DNA of 8,631 nucleotides, from contig JALUWC010000374.1 in assembly GCA_027019885.1 (NCBI GenBank), positions 1-8,631 of the forward strand, written 5' to 3'. The translations under genes and the position numbers were made by a program. Of this stretch, positions 1 to 6,606 are shown piece after piece. This DNA comes from Geoglobus sp. GTDB taxonomy: Archaea; Halobacteriota; Archaeoglobi; Archaeoglobales; Archaeoglobaceae. The number at the start of each line of letters is the position of its first letter. Position 1 is the stretch's first letter. The notes under the pieces are model-generated. The model had not been told where the DNA came from, made no database searches, and saw only the letters and a list, made by a program, of their open reading frames with translations.

Positions 1-1313
1 TTTTGCCTGCTGCACACTGGTACGAGAAGAACGATCTCTCAACAACAGATTTGCACAGCTTCGTGAACTGCCTTGGAGGTGCAACAGACCCGCCATGGGA
101 GGCAAAGTCTGACTGGGATATATTCAAAACAATAGCCAGGAGGTTCAGCGAGCTGGCAGAGAAACACTTTCCCAATCCCGTGAAGGATGTTGTCATGGCT
201 CCCCTGCTTCATGACACTGCAGAAGAGATAACACAGCCTGAAGTGAAAGACTGGAAGCTTAGAGAGTGCGAGCCTGTTCCCGGCAAAACGATGCCAAAGC
301 TGGCAGTAGTTGAGAGGGATTACCCGAATGTTTACAACCGCTTTATATCCCTTGGAGACGGAATAAAGAATCCCGGTGCTCATGGCGTTAGCTGGAATGC
401 GGGGGACATTTACGATGAGATGCTTAAAGAGCTTCCAGCAATTGAGTGGGATGGAAAGAAGAGAATCTCCCTCGAAGATGAGGTGAACGTTGCTGAGGTC
501 ATTCTCAGATTCGCTCCTGAAACGAACGGTGAACTGAGCTACAGAGCTTTCAAAAATCTCGAAAAGAGGGTTGGCAAGGAGCTTGCAAAAATAATCGAGC
601 CGTACAGAAGTGTGAAAATAACATTCAAGGACGTGAAAGTTCAGCCCCGCAGAATAATTACAAGCCCCGTCTGGAGCGGGAACGTAGCTGAAGGAAGGGC
701 ATACTCTCCATACACGCTGAATGTCGAGCTTGAGATTCCATGGAGAACCCTGAGCGGAAGACAGGAGGTCTATCTCGATCACCCCTACTACATCGCATTT
801 GACGAAGCTCTTCCAACATTCAAGAAAAAGCTTGACGCTTCTGTTCTTGATGAGATCGAGGTTGAGGATGGTTTGATTCTGAACTTCATAACTCCCCACG
901 GCAAGTGGAGCATACACTCCACATACTACGACAACCTTAGGATGCTCACGCTGTCGCGAGGAGGAGAGGTTATCTGGATCAACGATGAGGATGCGAGGAG
1001 CGCGGGAATAAACGACAACGACTGGATTGAGGTTTTCAACAACAACGGAGTGATTGTCTGCAGGGCTGTTGTTTCTTCAAGAATTCCAAAGGGCATGTGC
1101 CTGATGTACCACGCTCCAGAAAGAACTCTCTACATCCCCAAATCCAAGGTCACAGGGAGGAGAGGTGGAATACATAACAGCGTAACAAGGACGAGGCTCA
1201 AACCGCTGCTGATGGTTGGAGGGTATGCCCAGTTCAGCTACTACTTCAACTACTGGGGGCCGACTGGAGTGAACAGGGACACGCTGGTTGTTGTCAGGAA
1301 GCTCAGGAGGTGA
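1..1313 (+). CDS. narG: Respiratory nitrate reductase catalytic subunit NarG, C-terminal part (5' end outside window)
   Basis: This is the C-terminal ~436 residues of the molybdopterin subunit that reduces nitrate to nitrite at a Mo-bisMGD centre. The reading frame is already open at base 1, so the TTG at base 3 is an internal codon. E. coli NarG is about 1247 residues, so roughly two thirds lie upstream, including the N-terminal Fe-S cluster, the Mo ligand and any Tat signal. Segments typical of NarG include PAAHWYEKNDLSTTDLHSF at the left edge, APETNG, PWRTLSGRQ, and, from about base 882, the molybdopterin-dinucleotide-binding domain with TPHGKWSIHSTYYDNL, NDNDWIEVFNNNG and RRGGIHNSVTR. The protein ends at VVVRKLRR, a little shorter than E. 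coli NarG. The stop TGA overlaps the nearest ATG of narH. Identification is firm. Whether the enzyme faces the outside of the membrane, as reported for other archaeal Nar enzymes, cannot be seen here. Confidence 0.97.
   Translation, partial: LPAAHWYEKNDLSTTDLHSFVNCLGGATDPPWEAKSDWDIFKTIARRFSELAEKHFPNPVKDVVMAPLLHDTAEEITQPEVKDWKLRECEPVPGKTMPKLAVVERDYPNVYNRFISLGDGIKNPGAHGVSWNAGDIYDEMLKELPAIEWDGKKRISLEDEVNVAEVILRFAPETNGELSYRAFKNLEKRVGKELAKIIEPYRSVKITFKDVKVQPRRIITSPVWSGNVAEGRAYSPYTLNVELEIPWRTLSGRQEVYLDHPYYIAFDEALPTFKKKLDASVLDEIEVEDGLILNFITPHGKWSIHSTYYDNLRMLTLSRGGEVIWINDEDARSAGINDNDWIEVFNNNGVIVCRAVVSSRIPKGMCLMYHAPERTLYIPKSKVTGRRGGIHNSVTRTRLKPLLMVGGYAQFSYYFNYWGPTGVNRDTLVVVRKLRR
1305..1313 (+). promoter_or_regulatory. 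Ribosome-binding site of narH, decides the start codon
   Basis: AGGAGGTGA is a near-perfect complement of the 3' end of archaeal 16S rRNA and overlaps the narG stop codon. It sits on top of the GTG at 1310 and ATG at 1313, so neither can be served by it. The GTG at 1319 lies 8 bases after GGAGG, close to the 7- and 9-base spacing seen at narI and narK in the same operon. Confidence 0.75.
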
Positions 1314-1318
1314 TGGAC

Positions 1319-2773
1319 GTGGACGTGAGAGCCCAGCTTGTGATGATATTCAACCTTGACAAGTGCCTTGGCTGCCACACCTGCAGCATTTCCTGCAAGA
1401 ACATCTGGACTGACAGGAAGGGGGCAGAGTACATGTGGTGGAACAATGTCGAGACAAAGCCCGGAGCAGGTTATCCAAAATTCTGGGAGGATCAGGAGAG
1501 ATACAGGGGTGGATGGGAGGTTAAAGGAAATAATGTCAAGCTCAAGGCCTTTGGAAAGTTCTCCACTCTGCTGAACATATTCTACCAGCCCCACATGCCC
1601 AGGCTTGAGGACTACTACCATCCATGGACGTACGAGTACTCAAAGCTCTACGAGGGTGGTGAGGAGGATGACCAGCCTGTTGCTGAGCCAGTTTCCCTCA
1701 TAACTGGGGAGAAGATGGAGATAGAGTCCGGCCCCAACTGGGATGATGACCTTGGAGGCTCTCCACTCTACGCCGAGAATGATGTAAATCTGGAGGAGAG
1801 AAGAATTCTGAACACGTTCAGCAGGCTGTTCATGTTCTACCTGCCAAGAATCTGCAACCACTGCCTGAATCCTGCTTGCGCTGCAGCGTGCCCGCAGAGA
1901 GCGATATACAAAAGGGGAGAGGATGGAGTGGTGCTCGTTGACCAGAACACGTGCAGAGGGTGGAGATTTTGTGTTACAACATGCCCCTACAAGAAGGTCT
2001 ACTACAACTGGAACACGGGAAAGAGCGAGAAGTGCATATTCTGCTATCCGAGGATTGAGACTGGACAGGCAAACGCATGCGCTCACAGCTGTGTCGGGAA
2101 GATAAGACAGGTGGGAGTTGTTCTATACGACGCAGACGGAGTTGATGATGTCGTAAAGGCCAAGGACAAAGACTTGGTTGATGCTCAGCGCAGAATAATC
2201 CTCGATCCAAACAACGAGAACATTGTTAAACTTGCAAAGGAGAATGGAATTCCGAGCAGCTGGATAAAGGCCGCAAGAAGGGCTCCAGCCTACGAACTCA
2301 TAAAGAAGTTTGAGATGGCATTCCCGCTCCACCCCGAGTTCAGAACGGTTCCGATGACATTCTACATCCCCCCTCTCTCCCCAATTCTCGCAACTCAGAA
2401 GTTAGCTTACGATGTCGAGGACTATGAGGAGATTCCGACGAAAGACATGCTCAGAATCCCAGTCAAATACCTTTCAAGCCTTTTCTCTGCCGGAAACGAG
2501 GAGGTTGTCTATGAAGCTCTCGACAGAATGATCGCACTGCGACATTACATGAGAGCAAAGAATCTGGGTGAGGAGTTTGACGAGAGCAGTTTGAGAAGGG
2601 CTGGTTTAACCCCGGACAGCGCAGACAGGCTTTACAGGCTTTTCTCGCTCGCAGGCTACGAGGAGAGGTTTGCCATACCTCCAGCCCACAGGGAGTACGA
2701 CGCGAGAGAAGCTGAGGAGAGGAAGGGAGCAAAGGGCTTTGGAATACTCTCAGGCACGAGAGGTGGTGTGTGA
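1319..2773 (+). CDS. narH: Respiratory nitrate reductase iron-sulfur subunit NarH
   Basis: This electron-transfer subunit carries electrons from the NarI hemes to NarG through four Fe-S clusters. Counting from GTG 1319 (484 residues; E. coli about 512), the ligands are C16, C19, C22, C26; C179, C182, C187, C191; C212, W215, C218, C222; and C239, C242, C254, C258. The first group falls on exactly the E. coli residue numbers, which together with the ribosome-binding site favours this start over ATG 1313 or GTG 1310. In CRGWRFC a tryptophan replaces one cysteine, the family hallmark of a [3Fe-4S] centre; the other three clusters should be [4Fe-4S]. The segment SGKSEKCIFCYPRIE-type (here TGKSEKCIFCYPRIETGQ) is highly conserved in NarH. 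It is the second gene of narGHJIK, and its TGA overlaps the ATG of narJ. No signal peptide is visible, as expected for a subunit that travels folded with NarG. Confidence 0.97.
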   Translation: MDVRAQLVMIFNLDKCLGCHTCSISCKNIWTDRKGAEYMWWNNVETKPGAGYPKFWEDQERYRGGWEVKGNNVKLKAFGKFSTLLNIFYQPHMPRLEDYYHPWTYEYSKLYEGGEEDDQPVAEPVSLITGEKMEIESGPNWDDDLGGSPLYAENDVNLEERRILNTFSRLFMFYLPRICNHCLNPACAAACPQRAIYKRGEDGVVLVDQNTCRGWRFCVTTCPYKKVYYNWNTGKSEKCIFCYPRIETGQANACAHSCVGKIRQVGVVLYDADGVDDVVKAKDKDLVDAQRRIILDPNNENIVKLAKENGIPSSWIKAARRAPAYELIKKFEMAFPLHPEFRTVPMTFYIPPLSPILATQKLAYDVEDYEEIPTKDMLRIPVKYLSSLFSAGNEEVVYEALDRMIALRHYMRAKNLGEEFDESSLRRAGLTPDSADRLYRLFSLAGYEERFAIPPAHREYDAREAEERKGAKGFGILSGTRGGV

Positions 2774-3303
2774 TGTTCAGCGAGCATTACAAGCTGCTGT
2801 CCATAATCTTCAGCTATCCTGAGGACGAGAAACTGCTGAGAGAGTCATGTGGAAAACTCGTAAAGCTTTCGAAAGGCGTTCAGGATCTGAATGAGCTTGA
2901 AGAATTTGTCAGAGGTTCTCCAATCTCAGCGATTCAGGAGGAATATGTTACAACATTTGAACTCCAGCCCGTCTGTGCTCCATACATCGCTCACCACATC
3001 TACGGAGAGAGCTACAAGAAAGGTGAGTACATGATTTTCCTCAAAGAGGTTTACAGGCAGAACTCATTCATTCCATCAATAAACGACCTCCCGGACCACG
3101 TTGCAATTGTCTCCGAATTCCTCTCAGTTTTCAGCAAAGACAGAGCAGAGTTCATCAGAAACATAATGCCGGGAGTTGAGAAGATGAAAGAGACCGTAGA
3201 GAGCGAGAAAACTCCTTACAGACAGGCCGTTTTACTCTTTCACAAATTATGCTCGCTGGAGATTTCTGAAGTTGAGGAGGTGATAGAATGCTCGATCTGC
3301 TGA
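2773..3303 (+). CDS. narJ: Nitrate reductase assembly chaperone NarJ (TorD/DmsD-like)
   Basis: NarJ is a cytoplasmic chaperone, not part of the final enzyme, that binds apo-NarG and helps insert the molybdenum cofactor and Fe-S cluster before membrane attachment. The protein is mostly helical and 176 residues, shorter than E. coli NarJ (about 236). Family-typical segments are QEEYVTTFEL (55-64), GESYKKGEYM (78-87) and NDLPDHVAIVSEFL (104-117). ATG 2773 is chosen because GAGGTG (2760-2765) lies 7 bases upstream; a GTG at 2770 is possible but less well placed. The start overlaps the narH stop by one base (TGATG). The 3' end overlaps narI by 16 bases and encodes an unusual tail ending IECSIC. 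Whether the tail cysteines do anything or are only a by-product of the overlap is unknown. Confidence 0.93.
   Translation: MFSEHYKLLSIIFSYPEDEKLLRESCGKLVKLSKGVQDLNELEEFVRGSPISAIQEEYVTTFELQPVCAPYIAHHIYGESYKKGEYMIFLKEVYRQNSFIPSINDLPDHVAIVSEFLSVFSKDRAEFIRNIMPGVEKMKETVESEKTPYRQAVLLFHKLCSLEISEVEEVIECSIC
3276..3283 (+). promoter_or_regulatory. Ribosome-binding site of narI, inside narJ
   Basis: GGAGGTGA ends 4 bases before the narI ATG at 3288 and lies wholly within the narJ coding sequence. It fixes the narI start and implies that narI can be translated by its own initiation while narJ is still being read. Confidence 0.8.
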
Positions 3304-3968
3304 TTTTTGTGGTTCTGCCTTACATATCCATAGCCCTTGCCCTCGTTGTAACTCCGTACAGATACATCAGCGGAAGGCTGACGTGGAGCGCATACTCAAC
3401 CCAGTTTCTGGAAAGAAAAAGTCTCTTCTGGGGAAGTGTTCCCTGGCACTACGGTGTGATACTGCTCCTTGCAGGACATGCCCTCGGATTCCTGTTTCCC
3501 TCAGCCGTTCAATCTCTGCTTTCCAGCTTCCAGAGGTTGATCGTGATGGAGAGCTTAGCTCTTGGGTTGGGACTGCTCACACTCCTTGGAACTGCCGTTC
3601 TGCTGTACAGAAGGGTTTTCACGAGCATAAGGACAGTCAGCAACTTCGCAGACTACATAATTGTTCTTCTCGTCCTGAATCAGGCGATAACGGGTGTCTA
3701 CATGGGGCTCTTTGCAAGATGGGGGATGGAGTGGTATCTGCATACAGCCGTTCCTTGGCTGTACTCACTGCTCACATTCCAGCCAAACGTTGCACTGGTT
3801 TCGGGGTTGCCTTTTGTCTTCAAGATACACGTGCTCGGAGCGTTCCTGATACTGGCTTTCCTGCCGTTCACCAAATTTGTGCACTTCCTGTTCCTTCCTC
3901 TGGGCTTTCTGTTTGATCCACCCATTCTCTACAGGTGGATCAAAGATAGAAGGGCAAAAAAAGTCTAA
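3288..3968 (+). CDS. narI: Nitrate reductase membrane cytochrome b subunit NarI
   Basis: This integral membrane di-heme cytochrome b oxidises quinol and passes electrons to NarH. At 226 residues it matches E. coli NarI (225), with five predicted membrane helices. All four heme ligands are visible: H54 and H64 in one pair (VPWHYGVILLLAGH) and H181 and H199 in the other (FKIHVLG and TKFVHF). Their spacings of 9 and 17 intervening residues equal those of E. coli H56/H66 and H187/H205. The conserved glycine before the second histidine is kept (G63). The quinol-site lysine (K86 in E. coli) has no clear equivalent; the nearest basic residue is R83. The gene starts inside narJ, and narK follows after 16 bases. 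Having a canonical NarI contrasts with haloarchaeal nitrate reductases, which use other membrane partners. Confidence 0.95.
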   Translation: MLDLLIFVVLPYISIALALVVTPYRYISGRLTWSAYSTQFLERKSLFWGSVPWHYGVILLLAGHALGFLFPSAVQSLLSSFQRLIVMESLALGLGLLTLLGTAVLLYRRVFTSIRTVSNFADYIIVLLVLNQAITGVYMGLFARWGMEWYLHTAVPWLYSLLTFQPNVALVSGLPFVFKIHVLGAFLILAFLPFTKFVHFLFLPLGFLFDPPILYRWIKDRRAKKV

Positions 3969-3984
3969 ATGGAGGTGAGTTTGA

Positions 3985-5298
3985 ATGGAAGAAATTGCTA
4001 AACTTAGAGAGAGGTATGGTCTGAAAGGAAATCCGACAGAAGGACTGATAGCTGCAACCCTCGGTTTCTTTGTGGGTTTTGCAGCGGTCTCTCTTTACGG
4101 GCCAACAGCAAAAGAGTTCAAGGACGTGATGGGGCTAACTGCTGCTATGACCGGCTTGCTTGTTGCAGCTCCACAGCTCACAGGCTCTCTGCTGAGAATT
4201 CCGTTTGGAGCGTGGGTCGATAAGGTTGGGGGTAAGAAGCCCCTGCTCACCCTGCTTGGCCTGTCGGTCATAGGAATGGCAGGGTTGACATTCATTCTGT
4301 TCGCATACTATCCAGACAATCTAACCATAGAAATGTACCCCCTCGTGCTTCTATTTGGATTTCTGAGCGGATGTGGAGTTGCAACATTCTCAGTTGGAAT
4401 CCCTCAAACATCCTACTGGTTCCCTCAGAAAAAGCAGGGATGGGCTCTTGGGACATATGCTGGTTTGGGGAATACAGCTCCGGGGTGGTTTACCCTCATA
4501 ATCCCATTCGCTCTCGCAACTCTCGCACTGCCAGGAGCTTATGCAGCGTGGTTTGGTTTTCTGCTTCTTGGAACCATAATCTACGCGGTAATTGCCCATG
4601 ACGCATATTACTTCCAGCTGATAAAGAAGGGTGTTCCGAGAGAGGAGGCTATTGAAGTCTCAAAGAATCTGGGGCAGGAGCTCTTCCCCTCAGGAGCGCT
4701 AATCGATGCTCTAAAAATCTCGGCAAAAATCGGCAGAACGTGGGCTCTCGTCATACTTTACTTCACATCCTTCGGCGGCTTTCTTGCGCTAACAACCTGG
4801 TTCCCTCTGTACTGGAGGGTTTTCTATGGATTCGATATCAGAACTGCCGGCATACTTGGAGGTGTCGGTTTCTCACTGCTTGCATCATTCATAAGAATCT
4901 ATGGTGGACAGCTCAGCGACAAGATAGGGGGTGAGAAAACTGCGATAATGAGCTTCACTCTCGTGCTGATAGGAGCAGGAATTCTCACGGTTTCAACAGT
5001 GTTCGTTCCAGCCTTCATAGGTGAAATCTTCATTGGAGCAGGGATGGGAATAGCAAATGCCGCTGTCTTTAAATTAGTTGCAAAATATGTGCCCGAGGCT
5101 GTTGGAGGGGCAAGCGGATGGGTCGGAGGTTTGGGAGCTTTTGGAGGATTCGTAGTTCCACCAATACTTGGAGTTTTCGTTGACATCTTCGGACAAATTG
5201 GATATGCGAGGGGGTTCATTGTTTATGTGGCTCTTGCTTTGATTGCCATAAGCATCTCTGTGTTTCTCAAGAAGAGGTACGGAGACTCAATACACTAA
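3985..5298 (+). CDS. narK: Nitrate/nitrite transporter NarK (major facilitator superfamily)
   Basis: This 12-helix carrier of 437 residues moves nitrate in and/or nitrite out. E. coli NarK is 463 residues. Family features are the helix-2 arginine R71 in RIPFGAWVDKVGGKK and its counterpart R304 in RIYGGQLSDKIGGEK, which correspond to the two substrate-binding arginines R89 and R305 of E. coli. The glycine-rich nitrate signatures are YAGLGNTAPGWFTLIIP (158-174) and GASGWVGGLGAFGGFVVPP (375-393). ATG 3985 is preceded by GGAGGTGA (3971-3978). The gene is last in narGHJIK and followed directly by a T-rich run. Direction of transport (proton symport, nitrate/nitrite exchange) cannot be read from sequence alone. 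If the archaeal enzyme faces outward, the role would shift towards nitrate supply for other needs or nitrite balance. Confidence 0.93.
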   Translation: MEEIAKLRERYGLKGNPTEGLIAATLGFFVGFAAVSLYGPTAKEFKDVMGLTAAMTGLLVAAPQLTGSLLRIPFGAWVDKVGGKKPLLTLLGLSVIGMAGLTFILFAYYPDNLTIEMYPLVLLFGFLSGCGVATFSVGIPQTSYWFPQKKQGWALGTYAGLGNTAPGWFTLIIPFALATLALPGAYAAWFGFLLLGTIIYAVIAHDAYYFQLIKKGVPREEAIEVSKNLGQELFPSGALIDALKISAKIGRTWALVILYFTSFGGFLALTTWFPLYWRVFYGFDIRTAGILGGVGFSLLASFIRIYGGQLSDKIGGEKTAIMSFTLVLIGAGILTVSTVFVPAFIGEIFIGAGMGIANAAVFKLVAKYVPEAVGGASGWVGGLGAFGGFVVPPILGVFVDIFGQIGYARGFIVYVALALIAISISVFLKKRYGDSIH

Positions 5299-5310
5299 TT
5301 TTTTATTTTT
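5299..5310 (+). terminator. T-rich terminator of the nar operon
   Basis: TTTTTTATTTTT begins on the base after the narK stop codon. Runs of T without a hairpin are the usual archaeal transcription stop. It is placed between convergent genes and serves the plus strand only. No matching T run is seen on the minus strand beyond the tfx stop, so the tfx transcript may extend into the end of narK. Confidence 0.65.
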
Positions 5311-5732
5311 CACAGAACCGTTATGTTGCCATCAGAGCTAATGCCTATGGTTATCTCCCTGAGAACCTCGCGATTTCTGAGCTTCTCTCCACACTGCTCA
5401 ACAATGAACTTTAACAGCATTGGGCCACTCATCTCAACCTTAATTCCGAGCTCATCTGCTTTTCTGTAAACGAGCCCGGGGATGTCATAGAGATCAGTCC
5501 CTATCGGAACCCTGATAATTGACTCGTAAAGCAAGCTCTCCACAAGCTTTATCGTCCTGTAAGCTCTTTCGATGTTTTTTCTTGCAGCCCTTTCGATTGC
5601 ACAGACATTGCTTCTTGTTGTGCCAAGCGCCTTAGCTATCTCTGCAAGTGTTTCGCCCTTTTCCCTCCTGAGAAATACCTCGATCTGCCTCTCAGTCAGG
5701 AATGTCTCCTTATCAATGTTAAACACATTCAT
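5310..5732 (-). CDS. tfx: Tfx-family DNA-binding transcriptional regulator
   Basis: This is a 140-residue cytoplasmic regulator. Residues 11-50 (FLTERQIEVFLRREKGET, then EIAKALGTTRSNVCAIER) form a sigma-region-4-like helix-turn-helix, with the recognition helix around 38-48. Residues 71-140 match the acidic C-terminal Tfx domain (VPIGTDLYDIPGLVYRKADELGIKVEMS in part). In Methanothermobacter, Tfx binds DNA near the fmdECB molybdenum formylmethanofuran dehydrogenase operon, so the family is tied to molybdenum metabolism. Here it is divergent from the molybdate/tungstate importer across 43 bases and convergent with the nitrate reductase operon, which suggests control of one or both. No ribosome-binding site precedes the ATG, which fits a near-leaderless mRNA. 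Possible metal or oxyanion sensing by the C-terminal domain is inference; activator versus repressor cannot be told. Confidence 0.88.
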   Translation of the reverse strand: MNVFNIDKETFLTERQIEVFLRREKGETLAEIAKALGTTRSNVCAIERAARKNIERAYRTIKLVESLLYESIIRVPIGTDLYDIPGLVYRKADELGIKVEMSGPMLLKFIVEQCGEKLRNREVLREITIGISSDGNITVL

Positions 5733-5736
5733 TCAA

Positions 5737-5754
5737 CAAAATACTTAAATTAAA
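5737..5754 (+). promoter_or_regulatory. Promoter (BRE/TATA) of the wtpA operon
   Basis: CAAAA followed by ACTTAAATTAAA resembles an archaeal BRE plus TATA box. The TATA centre lies about 28 bases before the wtpA ATG, which predicts a transcript with almost no leader. This agrees with the absence of a ribosome-binding site before that ATG. Confidence 0.6.
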
Positions 5755-5767
5755 TTAATCAATTTAA
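5750..5767. promoter_or_regulatory. Inverted repeat, possible operator in the divergent promoter
   Basis: TTAAATT, four spacer bases AATC, then AATTTAA: a perfect 7-bp dyad between the two divergent genes, overlapping both predicted TATA boxes. A dimeric regulator bound here would block both promoters. It is a candidate Tfx site by position only; such AT-rich dyads can arise by chance. Confidence 0.4.
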
Positions 5768-5775
5768 AGTTTTCG
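5759..5775 (-). promoter_or_regulatory. Promoter (BRE/TATA) of tfx
   Basis: Read on the minus strand this is CGAAAACTTTAAATTGA, a good fit to archaeal BRE (CGAAAA) plus TATA (CTTTAAAT). The TATA centre is about 32 bases before the tfx ATG, predicting a leader of a few bases. The BRE ends exactly at the base before the wtpA start codon. Confidence 0.6.
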
Positions 5776-6606
5776 ATGGTTCACAGAAGAGAGTTGATGA
5801 AGCTTGCAGCGCTGACAATCGCTGGCTGCATCCAGAGAAGTGGTGTTGATGTTATGTATGCCGCAAGCCTTCAGAGGGAGATGGAGGAGATGATCATACC
5901 TGTGTTTCAAAACAAGACTGGAATTCCGGTAAATGCCGAGGCAAAGGGCTCGGTTGCAATAGTAAATCTCGTGAAGGATGGATATAGAAGGCCTGATGTT
6001 GTCATCTCAGCTGATTCTGATTTGCTGAAAGGGCTTAAGCCAGAGTTTATTGGGAGATACGCTGTTTTTGCATCAAACAGCATTGTTATCGCCCATAGAG
6101 GTGTTGATCTAAGTGGAAATAGCTGGATTGATGCAATTCTCTCGGAGAGATACAGATTCGGTATAAGCGATCCCCTCTCAGACCCTCTTGGATACAGGAG
6201 TCTCATTGTTATAAGGCTGGCAGAAATGTATTACGGAAGGAAAATTTATGAGAAAGCTGTTAACAATCTCCTGATCTTTGGTCTGGAAACTGATCTGGCT
6301 GCAAACATCAGAGCTGGAACGGTAGATGGTGGTTTTCTCTACAGAAACATGGCCTTGGCTCATAAGCTTGAATTTATTCAGCTCCCTGAAGAGATAGATC
6401 TTGGCTCCCCAGAACATGAAGAGTTTTACAGGAAGGCAGTGGTGGAGGTTGATGGGAAAGTATACAGAGGAAAGGCGATTCTCTATGGAATTGCGGAAAC
6501 GAGGTGGAGCACCAAATACGGGAGGGAGTTCGTAGACTTCGTTCTGTCAGATGGTCTTGAACTTCTGGAGAAATTTGGCCTGAAGGCGACTGTGAGGTGG
6601 ATGTGA
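5776..6606 (+). CDS. wtpA: Molybdate/tungstate ABC transporter substrate-binding lipoprotein (WtpA/ModA-like)
   Basis: This surface lipoprotein (276 residues) captures an oxyanion for the adjacent permease. The N-terminus HRRELMKLAALTIAGC combines a twin-arginine-like motif (R4-R5) with a lipobox ending at C18. Oxyanion-contacting serines are kept at S31 (AASL) and S59 (KGSVAIV). SDPLSDPLGYRS (131-142) matches the family's ADPN.DPCGYRS and keeps the aspartate ligand at D136. At the second acidic ligand, where archaeal WtpA has Glu in an F-E-Y-R-S type motif, this protein reads F-L-Y-R with L188. It is also shorter than usual WtpA (about 340 residues), partly from a very short signal. The start is ATG 5776 with no ribosome-binding site. 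The substrate (molybdate, tungstate or another oxyanion) is inferred from family and from the nitrate reductase next door. Confidence 0.85.
   Translation: MVHRRELMKLAALTIAGCIQRSGVDVMYAASLQREMEEMIIPVFQNKTGIPVNAEAKGSVAIVNLVKDGYRRPDVVISADSDLLKGLKPEFIGRYAVFASNSIVIAHRGVDLSGNSWIDAILSERYRFGISDPLSDPLGYRSLIVIRLAEMYYGRKIYEKAVNNLLIFGLETDLAANIRAGTVDGGFLYRNMALAHKLEFIQLPEEIDLGSPEHEEFYRKAVVEVDGKVYRGKAILYGIAETRWSTKYGREFVDFVLSDGLELLEKFGLKATVRWM

Noticed and set aside
3..5. TTG at base 3 as the start of a short NarG-like protein
   Set aside because: The frame continues to the window edge and the residues match the interior of NarG, so this is a truncated view of a longer gene and not a real start.
39..917. 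292-residue open frame on the minus strand antisense to narG
   Set aside because: It lies entirely under strongly conserved NarG coding sequence, has no ribosome-binding site or promoter, and its protein resembles no family I know. It is a codon-usage shadow.
1640..2086. 148-residue minus-strand frame antisense to narH
   Set aside because: It covers the conserved cysteine clusters of NarH and has no features of its own.
3383..3916. 177-residue plus-strand frame within narI
   Set aside because: It is the out-of-frame reading of narI. NarI has all heme ligands and expected length, while the alternative protein has no recognisable features.
4899..5219. 106-residue minus-strand frame rich in Pro, Ala and Thr, antisense to narK
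   Set aside because: The composition is that expected from the reverse of glycine-rich membrane helices of NarK; no initiation signals are present.
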